A DNA stretch of 57,544 bases from Priapulus caudatus (Eukaryota; Priapulida; Priapulimorpha; Priapulimorphida; Priapulidae). The stretch lies in contig NW_014577517.1 of the NCBI RefSeq assembly GCF_000485595.1, positions 53,191-110,734 on the forward strand, in the 5' to 3' direction. A program made the translations under genes and the position numbers. This document shows positions 1 to 11,770 of this stretch, piece by piece; the first letter of the stretch is position 1, and each line of letters begins with the position of its first letter. The notes below the pieces were generated by a model, which saw only the letters and a list, made by a program, of their open reading frames with translations, did no database searches and was not told where the DNA came from.

Positions 1-186
1 GAGTTAGGGTTTTTGTTAGAGTTAGGGTTAGGGTTAGGGTTAGGGTTAGGTTTAGGGCTAGAGTTAGGGTTTTTGTTAGGTTTAGGGTTAGGGTTAGAGT
101 TAGGGTTAGGGTTAGGGTTAGGGTTAGGTTTAGGGCTAGAGTTAGGGTTTTTGTTAGGTTTAGGGTTAGGGTTAGAGTTAGGGTTA
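1..186 (+). repeat. Degenerate telomere-type repeat array (TTAGGG)
   Basis: About 30 hexamers related to TTAGGG, with variants such as TTAGGGTTTTTG, TTAGGTTTAGGGC and TAGAG. The variants recur with a 78-bp period (TTTAGGGCTA at 51 and again at 129), equal to 13 hexamers, so the array has a higher-order structure. The G-rich strand runs 5'->3' into the window, which is the wrong way round for a left chromosome end. An interstitial or inverted telomeric block is therefore more likely than a true terminus. Confidence 0.85.
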
Positions 187-200
187 AGAACTGCCGGGCA

Positions 201-300
201 TTTAGGAAAACGAAGACCGTGCCCGGCTGCCGGGCATATAGCCACAGCGTTTAGGAAAACGAAGACCGTGCCCGGCTGCCGGGCATATAGCCACAGCGTT
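201..300. repeat. Two tandem 49-bp units with a GCCCGGC hairpin
   Basis: The stretch beginning TTTAGGAAAACGAAGACC at 201 repeats at 250. Each unit carries the inverted repeat GCCCGG-CTG-CCGGGC, and a further half unit (CTGCCGGGCA) precedes it at 191. It directly abuts the TTAGGG array, so it may be subtelomere-type satellite. No function is visible. Confidence 0.75.
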
Positions 301-2570
301 CAATGAAAACTGTCAATGTCATGAAATGGCAGGAGTTTTACATAACTCTGCCAGGCTCTGGGAACCCACTCCAGCGCAAATATTATTTGCGACGAAATAT
401 GGTGCGTGTGCTGCAGGGAATTTGTTGTACAAAAAAAATTGCACGTTAGAATTCTCCGGCAACTGTACGCGGGCTGGAGTAGTAGAGAGACTAGAGTAGA
501 GCTACATCAAGATCAGCTGTAGCTCAATCAACTATCAAATAATATGACTGTTCACTTGTTTTTTCTTCTGAAATAGGCATTTATACACGAAGATTTTTCA
601 TCGTAATATAACAAATTGACATGCATTTATATATTTCGTGAATTATCAACTATATGTTCCTTACCAAACGATGCAGTCCCGAGGCATCGATTCAACCCTC
701 ATCTGGATTTTGAATGAATATAGACGACGAACATTTCCAACAACAAATGGCGACCACAGCGCCACGCATGCGTCCATTACATGGGGGCAACAACAGGGGT
801 GTGTAATCTCATTCGACTCCTAAAAACGAACACTCAAATGATTATTTTAATTATAAAACGTCATTTTTGCATAACAAGAATCTGTTATTATTAATTCAAT
901 TATACGCTGTATTAAATGCGATAGAAGTATGCATGGTTCTGGCAGAGAGCGTTCATATGCGTATATTATTTTGGTATTAAAACCAAGTTCCCAATTTCAC
1001 CTTTAGTTCCAGAAAGTTCCCAATCGTTCCGTGAGCGAACAATCGGAGACCCCGCGCGAAGAAAACATTCAATGGCCGCCATCGTAGTCGTTAAGTGTGT
1101 ATATTTGTGTTCAAACTAAGAAAATAATGCATTTTTCAACGGTGGAATATTGTTTAGGTACATAACTTCACAGACTGTTAAAGCTCTCCATTTACTTCAT
1201 GTGGCTCATACGTATGAGGTCGAGTGATCGCTATAATTATATTAAGGATGTGTTGTCTTGCATTTGACGATTTGTTTCGCTCACAGCTAAAAAAAACGTT
1301 TGTTTTTCGCGCACTGAAATAACCAAAAACAGTAGCCCGTGAACGTACTAGGGCGACATTTCGTGCAAATTATCAACCAGACCATTTCAAGTCTTGTGTA
1401 ACCACAACTGTGTGTGAAACAATTAATAACTAATGTAGTTGAACAAAGTGTATAATCTGAAAAGGAAAAAACGGAAACGACAAGAAAGTATAGCCATAGC
1501 CTATAGGCATACGTAACAGTGTGCGAGTGTCTTGGGCACCATACCCGTTTGGTAACCACGACTACAATAATATAAAGGTAAGAAACTTGACATGTTCGCG
1601 ACTATAGTGATCTAATATCTAATCTATTTTATTTACATTCGCAAGTGGTAGTAGTACTAGTAGTACTACCAGTACTCAGTAGGGGTAGATCATACACTGT
1701 TAAAGGCTCACAATGCGCATCCAAACGCTAATTTCTCCAGTACTAGACTAGCAAATACTTCGTGGCATGCATAATCACACTACCTTATGACAAAATAAAC
1801 TCTAGTTCCCCCCATTTCACTGCGCGTTGTCTTATAAAAGGTATTTGAAAATAGCTCCAATGTTTTTCAAATTCTCCGATGTTGTTGACACGTTTGCGTT
1901 GCTCTGCCAGGCAACCGTCCAGCGGGTGTAGCAAAGATTTCTACGGCCCGTGTGCGTTTTTCGCTTGCACGCTCTAGCGCAATGTTCGCGCTGTTAGAGA
2001 TAGGGCATAGCTTAAGAGTCGAATACGATTATTTTCACGTTTCATTACAGCTGCCTATTTACTTTCTCAATAGTATTTTGATGTTACATTACATGCAGTT
2101 CACATACTACAAACTATCTTAAAATGTGAAACGCTACATATATAGACCGGGACAAACATTCCTTGCTCAACACCCTGGTAGCACATGTTGCTAGTTGTTT
2201 CAAAAATTTAGCGTTTGCCCAAGAATGCCAGTTTTCTCACCTCTTTTCTTGTGGGTTTTAAGCAGAACTGGCAGTGGAATGGGTGGAACTAGGAGTTTAT
2301 TTCTGTGGAATAGTAGTGTGATTATGGCATGCCGAAGTACTTTACTGTACGTTTTGTCTGGAGAATTGCGTGTTGGCATGCGCATTGTGAGCCTTTAACT
2401 TAACAAATTATTCGTTGCGTGAGGATTTTGATCTAGCATTAATTGCAGGCTAATACTAATAGTAGGTAATATTTAGCATTTAATACAGAGTGAGAGTGGT
2501 GTGATATATTGTTAACTACGAGATATAGCCTAAAAGTGAATGTCAGTGGGGAAATTTTATTAATAAAATT
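301..2570. other. No gene recognised
   Basis: AT-rich sequence with only short overlapping open frames on both strands (for example 638-823 + and 1287-1559 -). None resembles a protein family known to me and no convincing exon chain is present. Confidence 0.6.
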
Positions 2571-2644
2571 TTATTAACTTGCAGTTAGGGTCGAAAACTC
2601 TATAAGTTTGTTGTCTGAGTCAGCAGCGTGCGTGCGATGTACTT

Positions 2645-2935
2645 GTGTGTTGCAGAGGAGTATTTGAAAGGTGTTTACTAGCTCCAAGAAACGGTCTTGC
2701 TAGGGTTAGAAGACCGTTTCAAACATTGGCTGCAGCTAAACACGTTAGTTGTATTATTTGCCAAGGTATCGCCAAAGAACTTCAATGTGAATTACCAAAT
2801 GAATCGGCATACAATCAAAAATCGGCACTACAACACAGGGAAATTAAACGATCTGCGCGCGGTCCTCATGTAACCACCCCTAATTCCGGGACCATGTCAT
2901 CATTAGTTGTTTACAAATTGGCACGACTTTTGTGA
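2645..2935 (+). CDS. Weak hypothetical ORF, possibly an exon or repeat fragment
   Basis: A 96-codon open frame. A possible splice acceptor (GTTGCAG) lies inside it at about 2655, so it could be an exon beginning there. The translation contains a CIICQ pair and a basic C-terminal half, but no family is recognised and there is no nearby partner exon. It may equally be a decayed mobile element. Confidence 0.15.
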   Translation: MCCRGVFERCLLAPRNGLARVRRPFQTLAAAKHVSCIICQGIAKELQCELPNESAYNQKSALQHREIKRSARGPHVTTPNSGTMSSLVVYKLARLL

Positions 2936-3850
2936 ACATCGTTCACTGGCTTTGGTGTGTAATTGCTGTGGAGAGCATGTGCGGCTATACCGATGACAGT
3001 TCTGGCGCCCATGTGTCTTGCGCCAGTAGTTTCGCGATTCCGCGACGCCTGGTATGTGCGAGCTAAACTTTGCCATGTTGTTTATCTTCGATTGCGTGTT
3101 GCCTTGAATACGCAGGTCGCTACCTTTTGTGTCGCAACAGAACAGTGCACGTAGCAGGGAATAGAGCACACGATAAATGGATGAGCTGAGTAACTGACAG
3201 GTTCTCCCTACGTGCGCAAACGGGCGGGCGCCCCCGTTTGGGAATCCCCCCTGTTTGAGATCTGTTGCGCCCGTTTGAATTAACCTCCGCCCGTTTAATT
3301 CACCACATGAAAAGGTTTGCCAGCGCGGGGAACGAACCGTCAAGATTGCGTTCGACCAGGACACCCGACGCGTGCTATTTTTCCGTAGCCGCAGTGCATG
3401 CAGACAGTACAGCAAGTTAACTGACAAGCACAGTTAACTGCTAACTAACTGTTACCCGACTCGGCTATGCTGTTATATATCAAGACCGAATACCGTCGTA
3501 TGGTCTTGGTGGCGATTTTACGCATTATTAGTCAGTACGTAAAATACACGCCCCCCGGGACCCCTAGTTCACCCCCTCCCCCTCCCCCTAGTTTTCCCCT
3601 CCCCTGCCCCTATTTCCCTTCCCCTGCCGCCCTGTTTTGAATTTACTCCTGCGGGGACCCTGCATGCACTTGTACGCGTCAATTTATGCTCTAAAAGTCT
3701 TTTTAAGCCAATACGATCCGTTTGAACAGCCTTCACCACACGTTTCACACGACCGAATTTTTACTCCGCAATTTTTGGGACGGAGAACTCCTCCCGACCT
3801 TTGACTTAGACTTTAGCGATGCGCAGTTTAAACTGTCACCGTTATTGTAC
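2936..3850. other. No gene; C-rich tract and tRNA-like B-box motif
   Basis: Around 3545-3630 lies a polypyrimidine tract with several CCCC runs, able to form a quadruplex on the - strand. On the - strand near 3310-3340 is GGTTCGTTCCC, close to a tRNA B box, preceded by TCCTGGTCGAACGC, which hints at a tRNA-derived SINE head. A 174-codon open frame on the - strand (3427-2903) crosses this but resembles nothing I know. Confidence 0.35.
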
Positions 3851-5830
3851 ATTTTTTAGACTATCTGCATAGTGAGATGCGCTTTAGAATCGCACGATCG
3901 TTCGTCCGGTGCGGCATGCGTGCGTGCGTGCGTCGGCCGTCCGTCGCGATCGTCCGTAAACAGTTGGGCACAATCTTACGCTCGACGTGGGCACGATATT
4001 TCAGGGTCGTTGGGGGGGATCGTCAAACGAGTTGGAGGTCGAAGCTGGGTGCGTCAGATGGTCAAACGTCAAGATGTAAAGAAGGGAACATTCACTCTTA
4101 TTAAGAGTATAGGGAGGAAATGGGCAGAATTGCGACACAAATCTAAACGGCTCGACCTAGGCTCGTGGTAGTCGGTGTATCGCATCATGGTAGTGAAGCC
4201 ATCACTGTGCCGAATTGGGAAGGTCACAGGTCAACAGGTCAATGGGCAAGGGCAGATCTGTAGACATTTTCTGAGGACATGGCTCTACGGCAGCGATTGA
4301 AAACTTTTTCTTTTCAGCGGTGACCTAGCATTTTATGGCTTTTATTGAAAGGACATTGAAATGTCCCTTTCTGCTGCATGCGAGAGTAGAGTGTCGGATA
4401 AGCCTTTTGACCTCAGGAGAGGGTAAACATGGAGTTGTTTCTGATCTTTAGAAGAATTTGGACTGCCGGGTTTGCTATAGTAGAATCTATAATGCCTGCG
4501 ATGTATTGAGGTACATGTCCATGTGAAAATTCAAAAGCTAGAATTTGGTTTGAAGAGGTTTATTGCTCCTTAATTTCGGTTGATTATTTCTTATGCCATT
4601 CTATACTGTCAGTATGTTAATTGTACCAGGAGTGGTATATTAGGGAGGGTATGTGACCAATAAACAAGGGAAGTTCATTATTTATAGCTTTATAATCCTA
4701 CGATTATACGCGTAACTCATTCCAAATGAGGCTCAAATCGGAACAGTATTCGCCCATATTCGTACGAAATCTTGCTCGGTAACACCGCAATCCGAGAGAC
4801 AACCTAAAAATACGACAGATTCTCATACTTTGCGCCATTAATCAACCGTAGAGCGCGCCTGATAATTCAACAAAAAGGCGCTACTTAAACACAGATGTCA
4901 GGCTTGCGCTCACGGCGAGGCACTTGTGCGTGATCGCAGGGTATAGCCATCAACGCAACATCGGCGAGATAACTTTGACGGTACACAGCTTACATGTAAT
5001 GCCTTATTATACGCATGGCGGCGCATAAGCTGGCATGCCCCCATACACGCCACGCACGCCATCGCTATCGCAGCAGATCGATTTAAAGTTCCCTGCGAGC
5101 CACAGCGCTCGCGTAAGCGCAAGACGGTGGACAGATGTGGTTAGTAGCTGCCTTTTGTTTGAATTATAGCGCGCGCTGTGCGTTCGATTAGTTGGCAAGA
5201 TATGGGAGAATCGTGTCGTAGGTATTAGGCTGTATTTCGCGATTGCGGTGTTACGAGAAACGATTTGGTACGATGAGGCGCGAAATGTACTGTGTCCGAT
5301 TTTGAGCTCAAGTTGGATGAGTAGCGTAGTAAATAGTTAATGTGATTAAGAAGGCTAGTAAATGACGAATTTCTTTGTTTGATTGATGTCACATCCTCCT
5401 ATTATACAATCCTTGGAAAGGTATGCCACTGCAGTGGCCACTGCCAGTGCTATGTGGTGGTGTTAGTAGGGCCTACTGTGTAGTTTTGCCTGCTTAATTG
5501 GTTACAGGTGGCAGCTCTCTATTGCAGCCTGTAGGCTTGACGTAGGTGAAATGGATGAGTGCTTACTTATTTGTATGCAATAGTTGTGCTACTACGTACG
5601 ATGGAGGCTGTCCATCTTTTAAAATTGAAGACACTTAAACGTACGCGCAATTGTTGGACACTTTCATTAACGATTCAACGAACATTCCTGGGGGAGGAAG
5701 GTTCCTGATTCCATCACTGTGCATTCACTGTTTCGGCGGTGTATCGTGAACATTTGGGACTACAGGGTTTACTAGATCACCACTCCAGCACAGAAGTCAC
5801 CGCAGTAGACGTTAGATGAGCGCTTGTTCG
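3851..5830 (+). repeat. Interspersed repeat family 1, diverged copy with internal insertion
   Basis: Starts with TTTTTTAGACTATCTGCATA, a diverged form of the family start TTTTTAGCTCATCTGACATA seen at about 23995, 38411 and 57403. It then follows the order of the 38.4-39.7 kb copy: CGTCCGT-rich stretch, CAGTTGGGCACAA, a GGGGGGATCGTC block, TTTTGACCT, and a GCCACTGCCAGTGC block at 5435. Roughly 4690-5415 has no counterpart in the other copies and looks like an insertion here. No coding capacity is seen. Confidence 0.6.
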
Positions 5831-5839
5831 CCGTGCGGC

Positions 5840-6125
5840 ATTGTTTGTTAAACTTGACAAGAAAGTGGAAAAGTGAGGGAGAATCAGAATATCATCGCTA
5901 CTATACAATTTATCCTTAGTAATAATGTTTTACACCAGTTAGTAAAAACAGTTGCAAAACAAAGCGTAAACAGAGCTAAACAAGACGATAATGCACACAC
6001 GTAATGCACACGACAGTTACGAAACACGCAGGCATTCAACACCCCGAGTAACCGATTGTAACCGATCATCGGTTACTTGGGTCCAACCGATGATCGATTA
6101 TGAAATTACAACCGATTGACAACAC
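5840..6125. repeat. Small interspersed repeat with ACCGATGATCGATTA palindromes
   Basis: The stretch around GGCATTCAACACCCCGAGTA at 6031 recurs almost unchanged at about 35668, and in error-rich form at 21590. It contains nested palindromes built on ACCGATCATCGGTTAC. It lies next to family 1 here and inside the intron between exons 2 and 3 elsewhere. Probably a MITE-like sequence. Confidence 0.6.
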
Positions 6126-7889
6126 TAGTATTCACTAAGCCAGTATCATTCACCATCAACCCTTCTACAGCTGTGTCATCTGGCAGTAATAGCTGAAAAT
6201 TGCCCTTTCCTCCTCATTACACACATTTAGGCGTGTTTGTGGACACATATAGTAACGGCATGCAGTACAAATCATACTCGCGTTTTGCATGAAAGTGCGA
6301 TGCTAACCTCGTAATTTTTCACAATTTCTCAAGGTGCATAGAACATTTTACCAATTTAGTGGTGTCAGTTAATCATGGATATATGTCACAGTAAGTACTA
6401 ACAGTAGATGTTTCACATGTACGTTCACCCATTTTGCACACAGGCGGTCGATCATTGTGAAAAATAGAAAAATGCTGATTTCTCCATTTCTGCCATTAGT
6501 AGCTGATGTATAGCCTAAATGGATATTTTTCTGTGATTACAACTCAGAATCATTTGAATTTACACTAATTTTAATGGTAACATATTGCTGTAAAAAAGCG
6601 TTTCGGGGATTGTGATTAAGTGCCGTATTTCATGTGTTATGCTTTCTAATTTGCGAAATTTGGTTTTATTTTTTTGGTTAAATATGAAGCTTAAAGAAAA
6701 TATCCTGAGGTGCTTTTTTGGTTCATATTGTGCTTAACTTGTGGCAAAAGTTTTGGTTTCTCACTCCTTGTGCAGTTGTAGTAATTGAGAAATATCCAAA
6801 ATATTATTTTTACATAAAAATTTAAAATTTGTGTGGTAACATAATTAGGTGCTGGAAATTTCATGAACTTTTTTGACTTGAGCATAGAGATCATCTCAAC
6901 TATAAATAAAACGTGTGATTGATTCGATTCATTCGTCAATAAACGTTTACTCTTCATTAGAGCAATACCTGTGCAAAAGGTGGAAAGTATTCTTAAGACT
7001 TTGGTAGTAAACACATTTCGTGTTTGTTTACTATCATTATACTTATATTGAAACTTTCCAAGTGCCTGTGTGGTGGGCATGTCTCATATATTCATGTACC
7101 CACATACAAGGTATCTTCATATATGTAGAAGCAGTGGTAATATAATTTCTAGTGATTAGCCTAATAACACTAAGAGTAGAATATGAGGTCAATTCCATCA
7201 ATGCAACAATAATAGTAGGAACTAGTATTTAAATCTATGGCCACAATATCACATGTTAAAATGGTCATAGCAGTGGCACATTAGCCTATATTTAAATTTT
7301 TATAAATTGTGTAGTAAGACGTTTTCTGACATGTAATGCCATGAACTGGGAGCTGTTGATTAGAAACTGGACTCACTGGCGCGACATTCTTAAACTTTCC
7401 TTATAAGTTACCCTACATTTTCTATTGAGCCTGTTTATTATGAGGTTTACCTCGTTTCCTAATCCAGTTCCATTCGTCTTTATATCATGCCTATGGCTAC
7501 TGATAATTGAGACAGAAAGAAACCCTTTACTAACCAGTTACACCATCTTGGTAACCGTTTTCACTAATGAAGGCAAGTGATTGTGTTGATGTCAAGTGTG
7601 CACAGCCTGTGAATAACGAGTCTACTGAATAGGTAATGTTGACGATGTTTTAATGTAAATCTAAACCTATTTTTGTGACGTCATGTGGCCTGAGTAAAGT
7701 TGGAAGTTTACTCGATGTACGTACTAAACCTCTTCAGATATTAACTTCCAACAAGTGATAGTGTTTATACTGGTTTTTAGTAACAATTTACATAGTAAGA
7801 CTACTAATTTTCTTACAACTATATATATATATATAATCAAATTGGTAGGATTACAATGCCACAGTCATAACAAACTGCATTAGAAATCA
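6126..7889. other. AT-rich intergenic sequence, no gene recognised
   Basis: Holds a 129-codon open frame on the - strand (7080-6691), lysine- and asparagine-rich, without a recognisable domain. A TA dinucleotide run lies at 7821-7836. Nothing else is supportable. Confidence 0.5.
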
Positions 7890-8140
7890 TTTTTAGCTCA
7901 CCTTGACATCGTCAAGTTGAGCTATTGCCATGGGTCGTCGTACGTCCGTCCGTCCATCCGTCAACATTTGGTTTCGGTCAACGATAAAGTTCTCAGGAAC
8001 CGTTTGACCCACATGTTTGAAATTGGGTGTAGTTGTTACTGCTATGCTCCCATATGGAACGTCCTATTTTGAAGCACGCCAGTCGACGTACTTTCGAGCC
8101 ACGGCAATTTTTTGGGAAAAATGGAAATTGCCATTAGTCA
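7890..8140 (+). repeat. Repeat family 2, 5' part (empty site for the MITE)
   Basis: Begins TTTTAGCTCACCTTGACATC and matches the starts of the elements at 45765 and 51953. It lacks the 707-bp MITE found in the 51.9-kb copy: here GCCAGTCGAC is followed directly by GTACTTTCGAG, so this is a natural empty site. It is interrupted after ATTAGTCA (8140) by a Penelope-like element and resumes at 10983. Confidence 0.75.
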
Positions 8141-10982
8141 CTCATTGAATAAGTTCATTCGGTTGGTAGAATAATATAAATAACCAAGTTAATTGTTACT
8201 CAACCGTGCTGGTATGAAACGTACCGCTGACGTTTCGCCTCCTGTCAGGAAGCTTTCTCAAAGCCTATGGATCGAACAGCACTAACTTTTTTTGTCAGTG
8301 CCATCGGGCCACCAAATCATTGAATTGTTCGAATTCTTCAGAGAGCGCAGAACAGAAATGAAGAGTCTGGTGGCCACTGAAAAGAAAAACGCAAAAGAAA
8401 CACATGAATATAAATCTATTGATTCATTCAATTCTCGTATTGGTGATGATATATATATGGAACAATTGGAGAGGGTCCGTCTGATGACTTGCACAGTCTT
8501 TAAACAGAAACCCCACACTACTGACCATTGATGACTGAGGCATTAGATTTGATTATCTTTCACTGGCAATCAAAATTTCACCAGAACGCAATTGTCTGGT
8601 TCGCTTGATAAACAATGTAAAATCATCCATAGTATCGCTGGCCTTAGCTAAACTATGCCTTATTGGCGCTGCGATTAGAGCTCTGGAGAGAGGGACAGAG
8701 TTGGCGCGTGAGAAGTTTGACCTCTCCCTGCTTGCTAGAACATGGTTCCGCCGGGAGAAGTTAAATGAGGCAGGCCAACTTTTGTCGCCAAGAGCAGTGC
8801 TAATTGGTCTAAGGAGAACTCGTGAGCCGCAACGTTGAAACACAGCAAACACGTACAGTCTAACAACTACACACAAGTACACATAACAAAAAGTACCTTG
8901 TTGCAGCACCGCAGTAGGACGATAAAACCATTGCGCCGTCGTATTGCCACGGAGAATGCTGCACGTGCGTACCTGTGCCTCGCTCTGCGAACTGGCATCG
9001 CCTGTCTTTTGAATGCAGATTAGCACGTAAAGAAACAATCTTGTTCGGGGTTATCACATAGGAACTTTGAGAATTTATGTGCCGTTTCGGGCACACAATT
9101 TTACTTTTGGAAATTGTGGTCGCGCTGGCCCGACATTCCAGTTTGTGGCCCCGGGCACCGCGGCCACCGCTTTAGTGTTCGAGCGCTTGTCAAAGCTAAA
9201 CTGCAATTTAATCGTTATTGCACGACCCAGATGGATAGTGACGGACTACACAACAATACAACAAACACACTTACGACCACACGTGACTAAGCACCTGAGT
9301 ATCCCACCTCCTCGTCCGGTTGTTTTGTCCGGTCGTTGCGGATTTCACCAGTATTGGCTCCATCCTTGTATTACCAGTGACTGTAGTGAATATGATTTAG
9401 TCTAGGCTCTGACGATATCCAATGATTACTGCGTTATTCCCAACATGATAGTGGTTATGGTATCGTCCTTAGCTACATGATCAGGAGGCGAGGCGGATTA
9501 TGTGTGTGTATATATTCGCGTAGGGCCGACGTGTTTTCGCCTAGATGATGACCTATGGTGAAAGATTTATGGGCTCTACTGGTTCTAGTCCTTTTGGTGT
9601 CTTTTAGGCGGGATTTTAAAATTTTCGTGACCGGTGTTTGACTCAATGTATATTCTTTTCACAACATATAGTCACATCGGTATTTTTTATAGACGCTAGT
9701 CCGCGATAATAGTTGTGAGGTCTGGTGTCTGTTTATTTATTGATTGACTAAAAAAAAGCCGTTTTAAGCAGTTTACGAGAATCGGATCTCACTGTTGTAC
9801 ACACCTGCATTGTGTGTTATTAGGTGCCGACTGAACAACGTACTACAGTGAGCCCTAAGGGAACGTAGAGGTAAGGTACACTGGAATCATTTCGTTTCGG
9901 TTTTTCCTTATGGATGATATGTTTCTATATTTGGGCATGTAAGTGATGATAGAGACGTAACAAATTGTATAACGAGAAGAGTAGAGTGAGCGAAGCCGCG
10001 GAAAGCTAGTAGAAAGCGTCAGTTAGCCTAACATTTACAGGAAACGTACGACTATTGTAGAGTGAGAAAAATGAGCGAGCATAGATAAGATTTACGCCAT
10101 TGGACACATCTCACGGGAATAAGAGTGTCAAGAGATTGGACAATACAAGGCACACGTTGAAATACGACCATCTATCCCAAAGAAATAAACCTTATCCTCA
10201 CGGGAGAAGAGAGAAAGGCAGGGGAAGAAGTGGGATCGTCTACCCTACGATCAGGATGAGGGTCACGGGGACGTTGTTAAGGTCACCCTAGAAGAGAAGT
10301 GTCCACTTGCAGATGGTGGTGGCGATCAACAGGTGAGACCGTTTGAACTCTAAAACGGCTTTTGAGTACATCCCTAAGACGGAACAGACATGCACAATTA
10401 CGGGACGGCGTCTATAAAATACTCGTGGATGATATGTTGGAGTGAGCATAGAAGAAATTACAATTGAGAACGCCGAAAAAATCTTAAAACCGCCCTAAAA
10501 GAGAGACACAGAGAAGCGACGTAGACACCGTAGACACCAAATCTTTCACTAGGAGGTAAAAGACCGCAGCGGAAAGCAATCGGCTACGGAAATCACAAAA
10601 TCGAGCGATCAGCGTGATATGCTAGCGAAGGACAATCAGCACCAGTCGATTGGGAGAATTCGCAGATCATTTGATCGCCAGCGAAGCCTAACAAAGCTCG
10701 AAGGCGGATGAGATGGATGCAGTGACGGAAGATCCTGGATCGCAAAGAGGACCCAGATAGAAGATAAAACCGGAGAGGGGATACAGGCTTAGCTCACGTG
10801 TGGACTAGATATTGAACGCACACAAGCCATGCCTCTGGCTGTCAAAACGTGATTAAATTCAGTTAGCTTGATAGAAGGCTCCTGACCAAGAGGCGAAAAC
10901 TGTCAGCGGTCACGTTTCATAACCGCGGGGGGGGGTTAGGACAGACTGGTGAAGGTAAATCATTAACTTGGTATTTTATGCG
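8141..10982. mobile_element. Decayed Penelope-like element in a folded (inverted) arrangement
   Basis: The left end (8141-8265) carries the same terminus as the element at 50874 (AAGTTAATTGTTACTCAACC, CCGCTGACGTTTCGCCTCC), preceded by the 40-bp tail TCATTGAATAAGTTCATTCG. About 9270-9960 matches the endonuclease end of that element in one orientation; about 10190-10960 matches the same part in reverse and ends in the inverted terminus. The whole is flanked by TTAGTCA at 8134-8140 and 10983-10989, a likely target-site duplication. About 8266-9260 has no counterpart in the other copies and holds unassigned open frames. No intact protein remains. Confidence 0.7.
8266..9260. other. Unassigned segment inside the Penelope-like element
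   Basis: This kilobase interrupts the match to the element at 50.9 kb. It carries short open frames on the + strand (8292-8531, 8605-8838) and a 161-codon frame on the - strand (9038-8553). I recognise none. It could be the internal part of a longer Penelope-like element or host DNA captured between two inverted copies. Confidence 0.3.
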
Positions 10983-11770
10983 TTAGTCATCAGGTTGAAC
11001 GGATGTTGAAGCCTTGCCATTTTTGGGTTTGTGAATGAGGAAATAAGGGGGCTCAGGGGGTTTGATTTAGTTAAAAAAAGAATAGCGAGAAGTGTAAGGA
11101 GTAGGTTTATGCAATGGTTATGCGAAGAAGAACGCGATTAACAAAAGCAGTCTTGTGTGGTCATCATCATGCTCGGTTCGTTTTTATCGGAGTGTTCGAG
11201 TTAGGACACAAATAGTGCTTTTAAAAGGCAATATTAAGAGGAGTCAATATAGTGCTCACAGGACCGGACGAGTAAATGTGCGTATTATTAGAGCTAGAAA
11301 GTTCTTGACAGGACATGGTCGGAGATGCGGATAAACTGATTGTATGTTAGAATGCAATGTGCTACAGAGCGGTGAGGGCGGCTATAGCGGGCAGTTGTGA
11401 CCGGTCGGACAAATTAGTGATTCATTTTTGGTTTATTAAATTATTAGGTGTGCGGAGTTACAGATGGGCGAGACCGGTGTGCTACCACTGAGAAAAACTT
11501 AACGAAGTAAACCCATCTTCCATGCAACAATGTCGCTCTTGACAAAAAAATTTTTTTTATTGGTTATGGGCGCCAAGGCGAACGGCATTGTGTCAGTGGT
11601 ACATAGCAGCTATTGTGGAGATAAGCGTATCTCCTCAATCTTACACGTTGACACGGGCTTCGGCTTTTTTATAGGCATTCGTGTAAATCGTAAATATTAT
11701 AAAAAGTGGATATTTGTAAGGGCTGTACCAGTGGTCATTGACACTTTTATTTACCTTTAGTATTTTGAAG
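10983..11770 (+). repeat. Repeat family 2, 3' part after the Penelope-like insertion
   Basis: Resumes at TTAGTCATCAGGTTGAAC, matching TTAGTCAGTACAGGTTCAAC of the intact family 2 copies. It can be followed through ACGAAGTAAACCC (about 11502), the ATCTCCTCAATCTTACACGTT block and TAAATATTATAAAAAGTGG. It is more diverged than the copies at 46-47 and 53 kb. A 76-codon open frame (11530-11760) is a by-product. Confidence 0.6.

Noticed and set aside
1-186. A chromosome end
   Set aside because: The G-rich strand is oriented inward and the repeats are degenerate; a left terminus would read CCCTAA.
2903-3427. 174-codon - strand open frame
   Set aside because: No family resemblance; it overlaps GC-rich repeat-like sequence with a tRNA-like motif, and no exon partners are seen.
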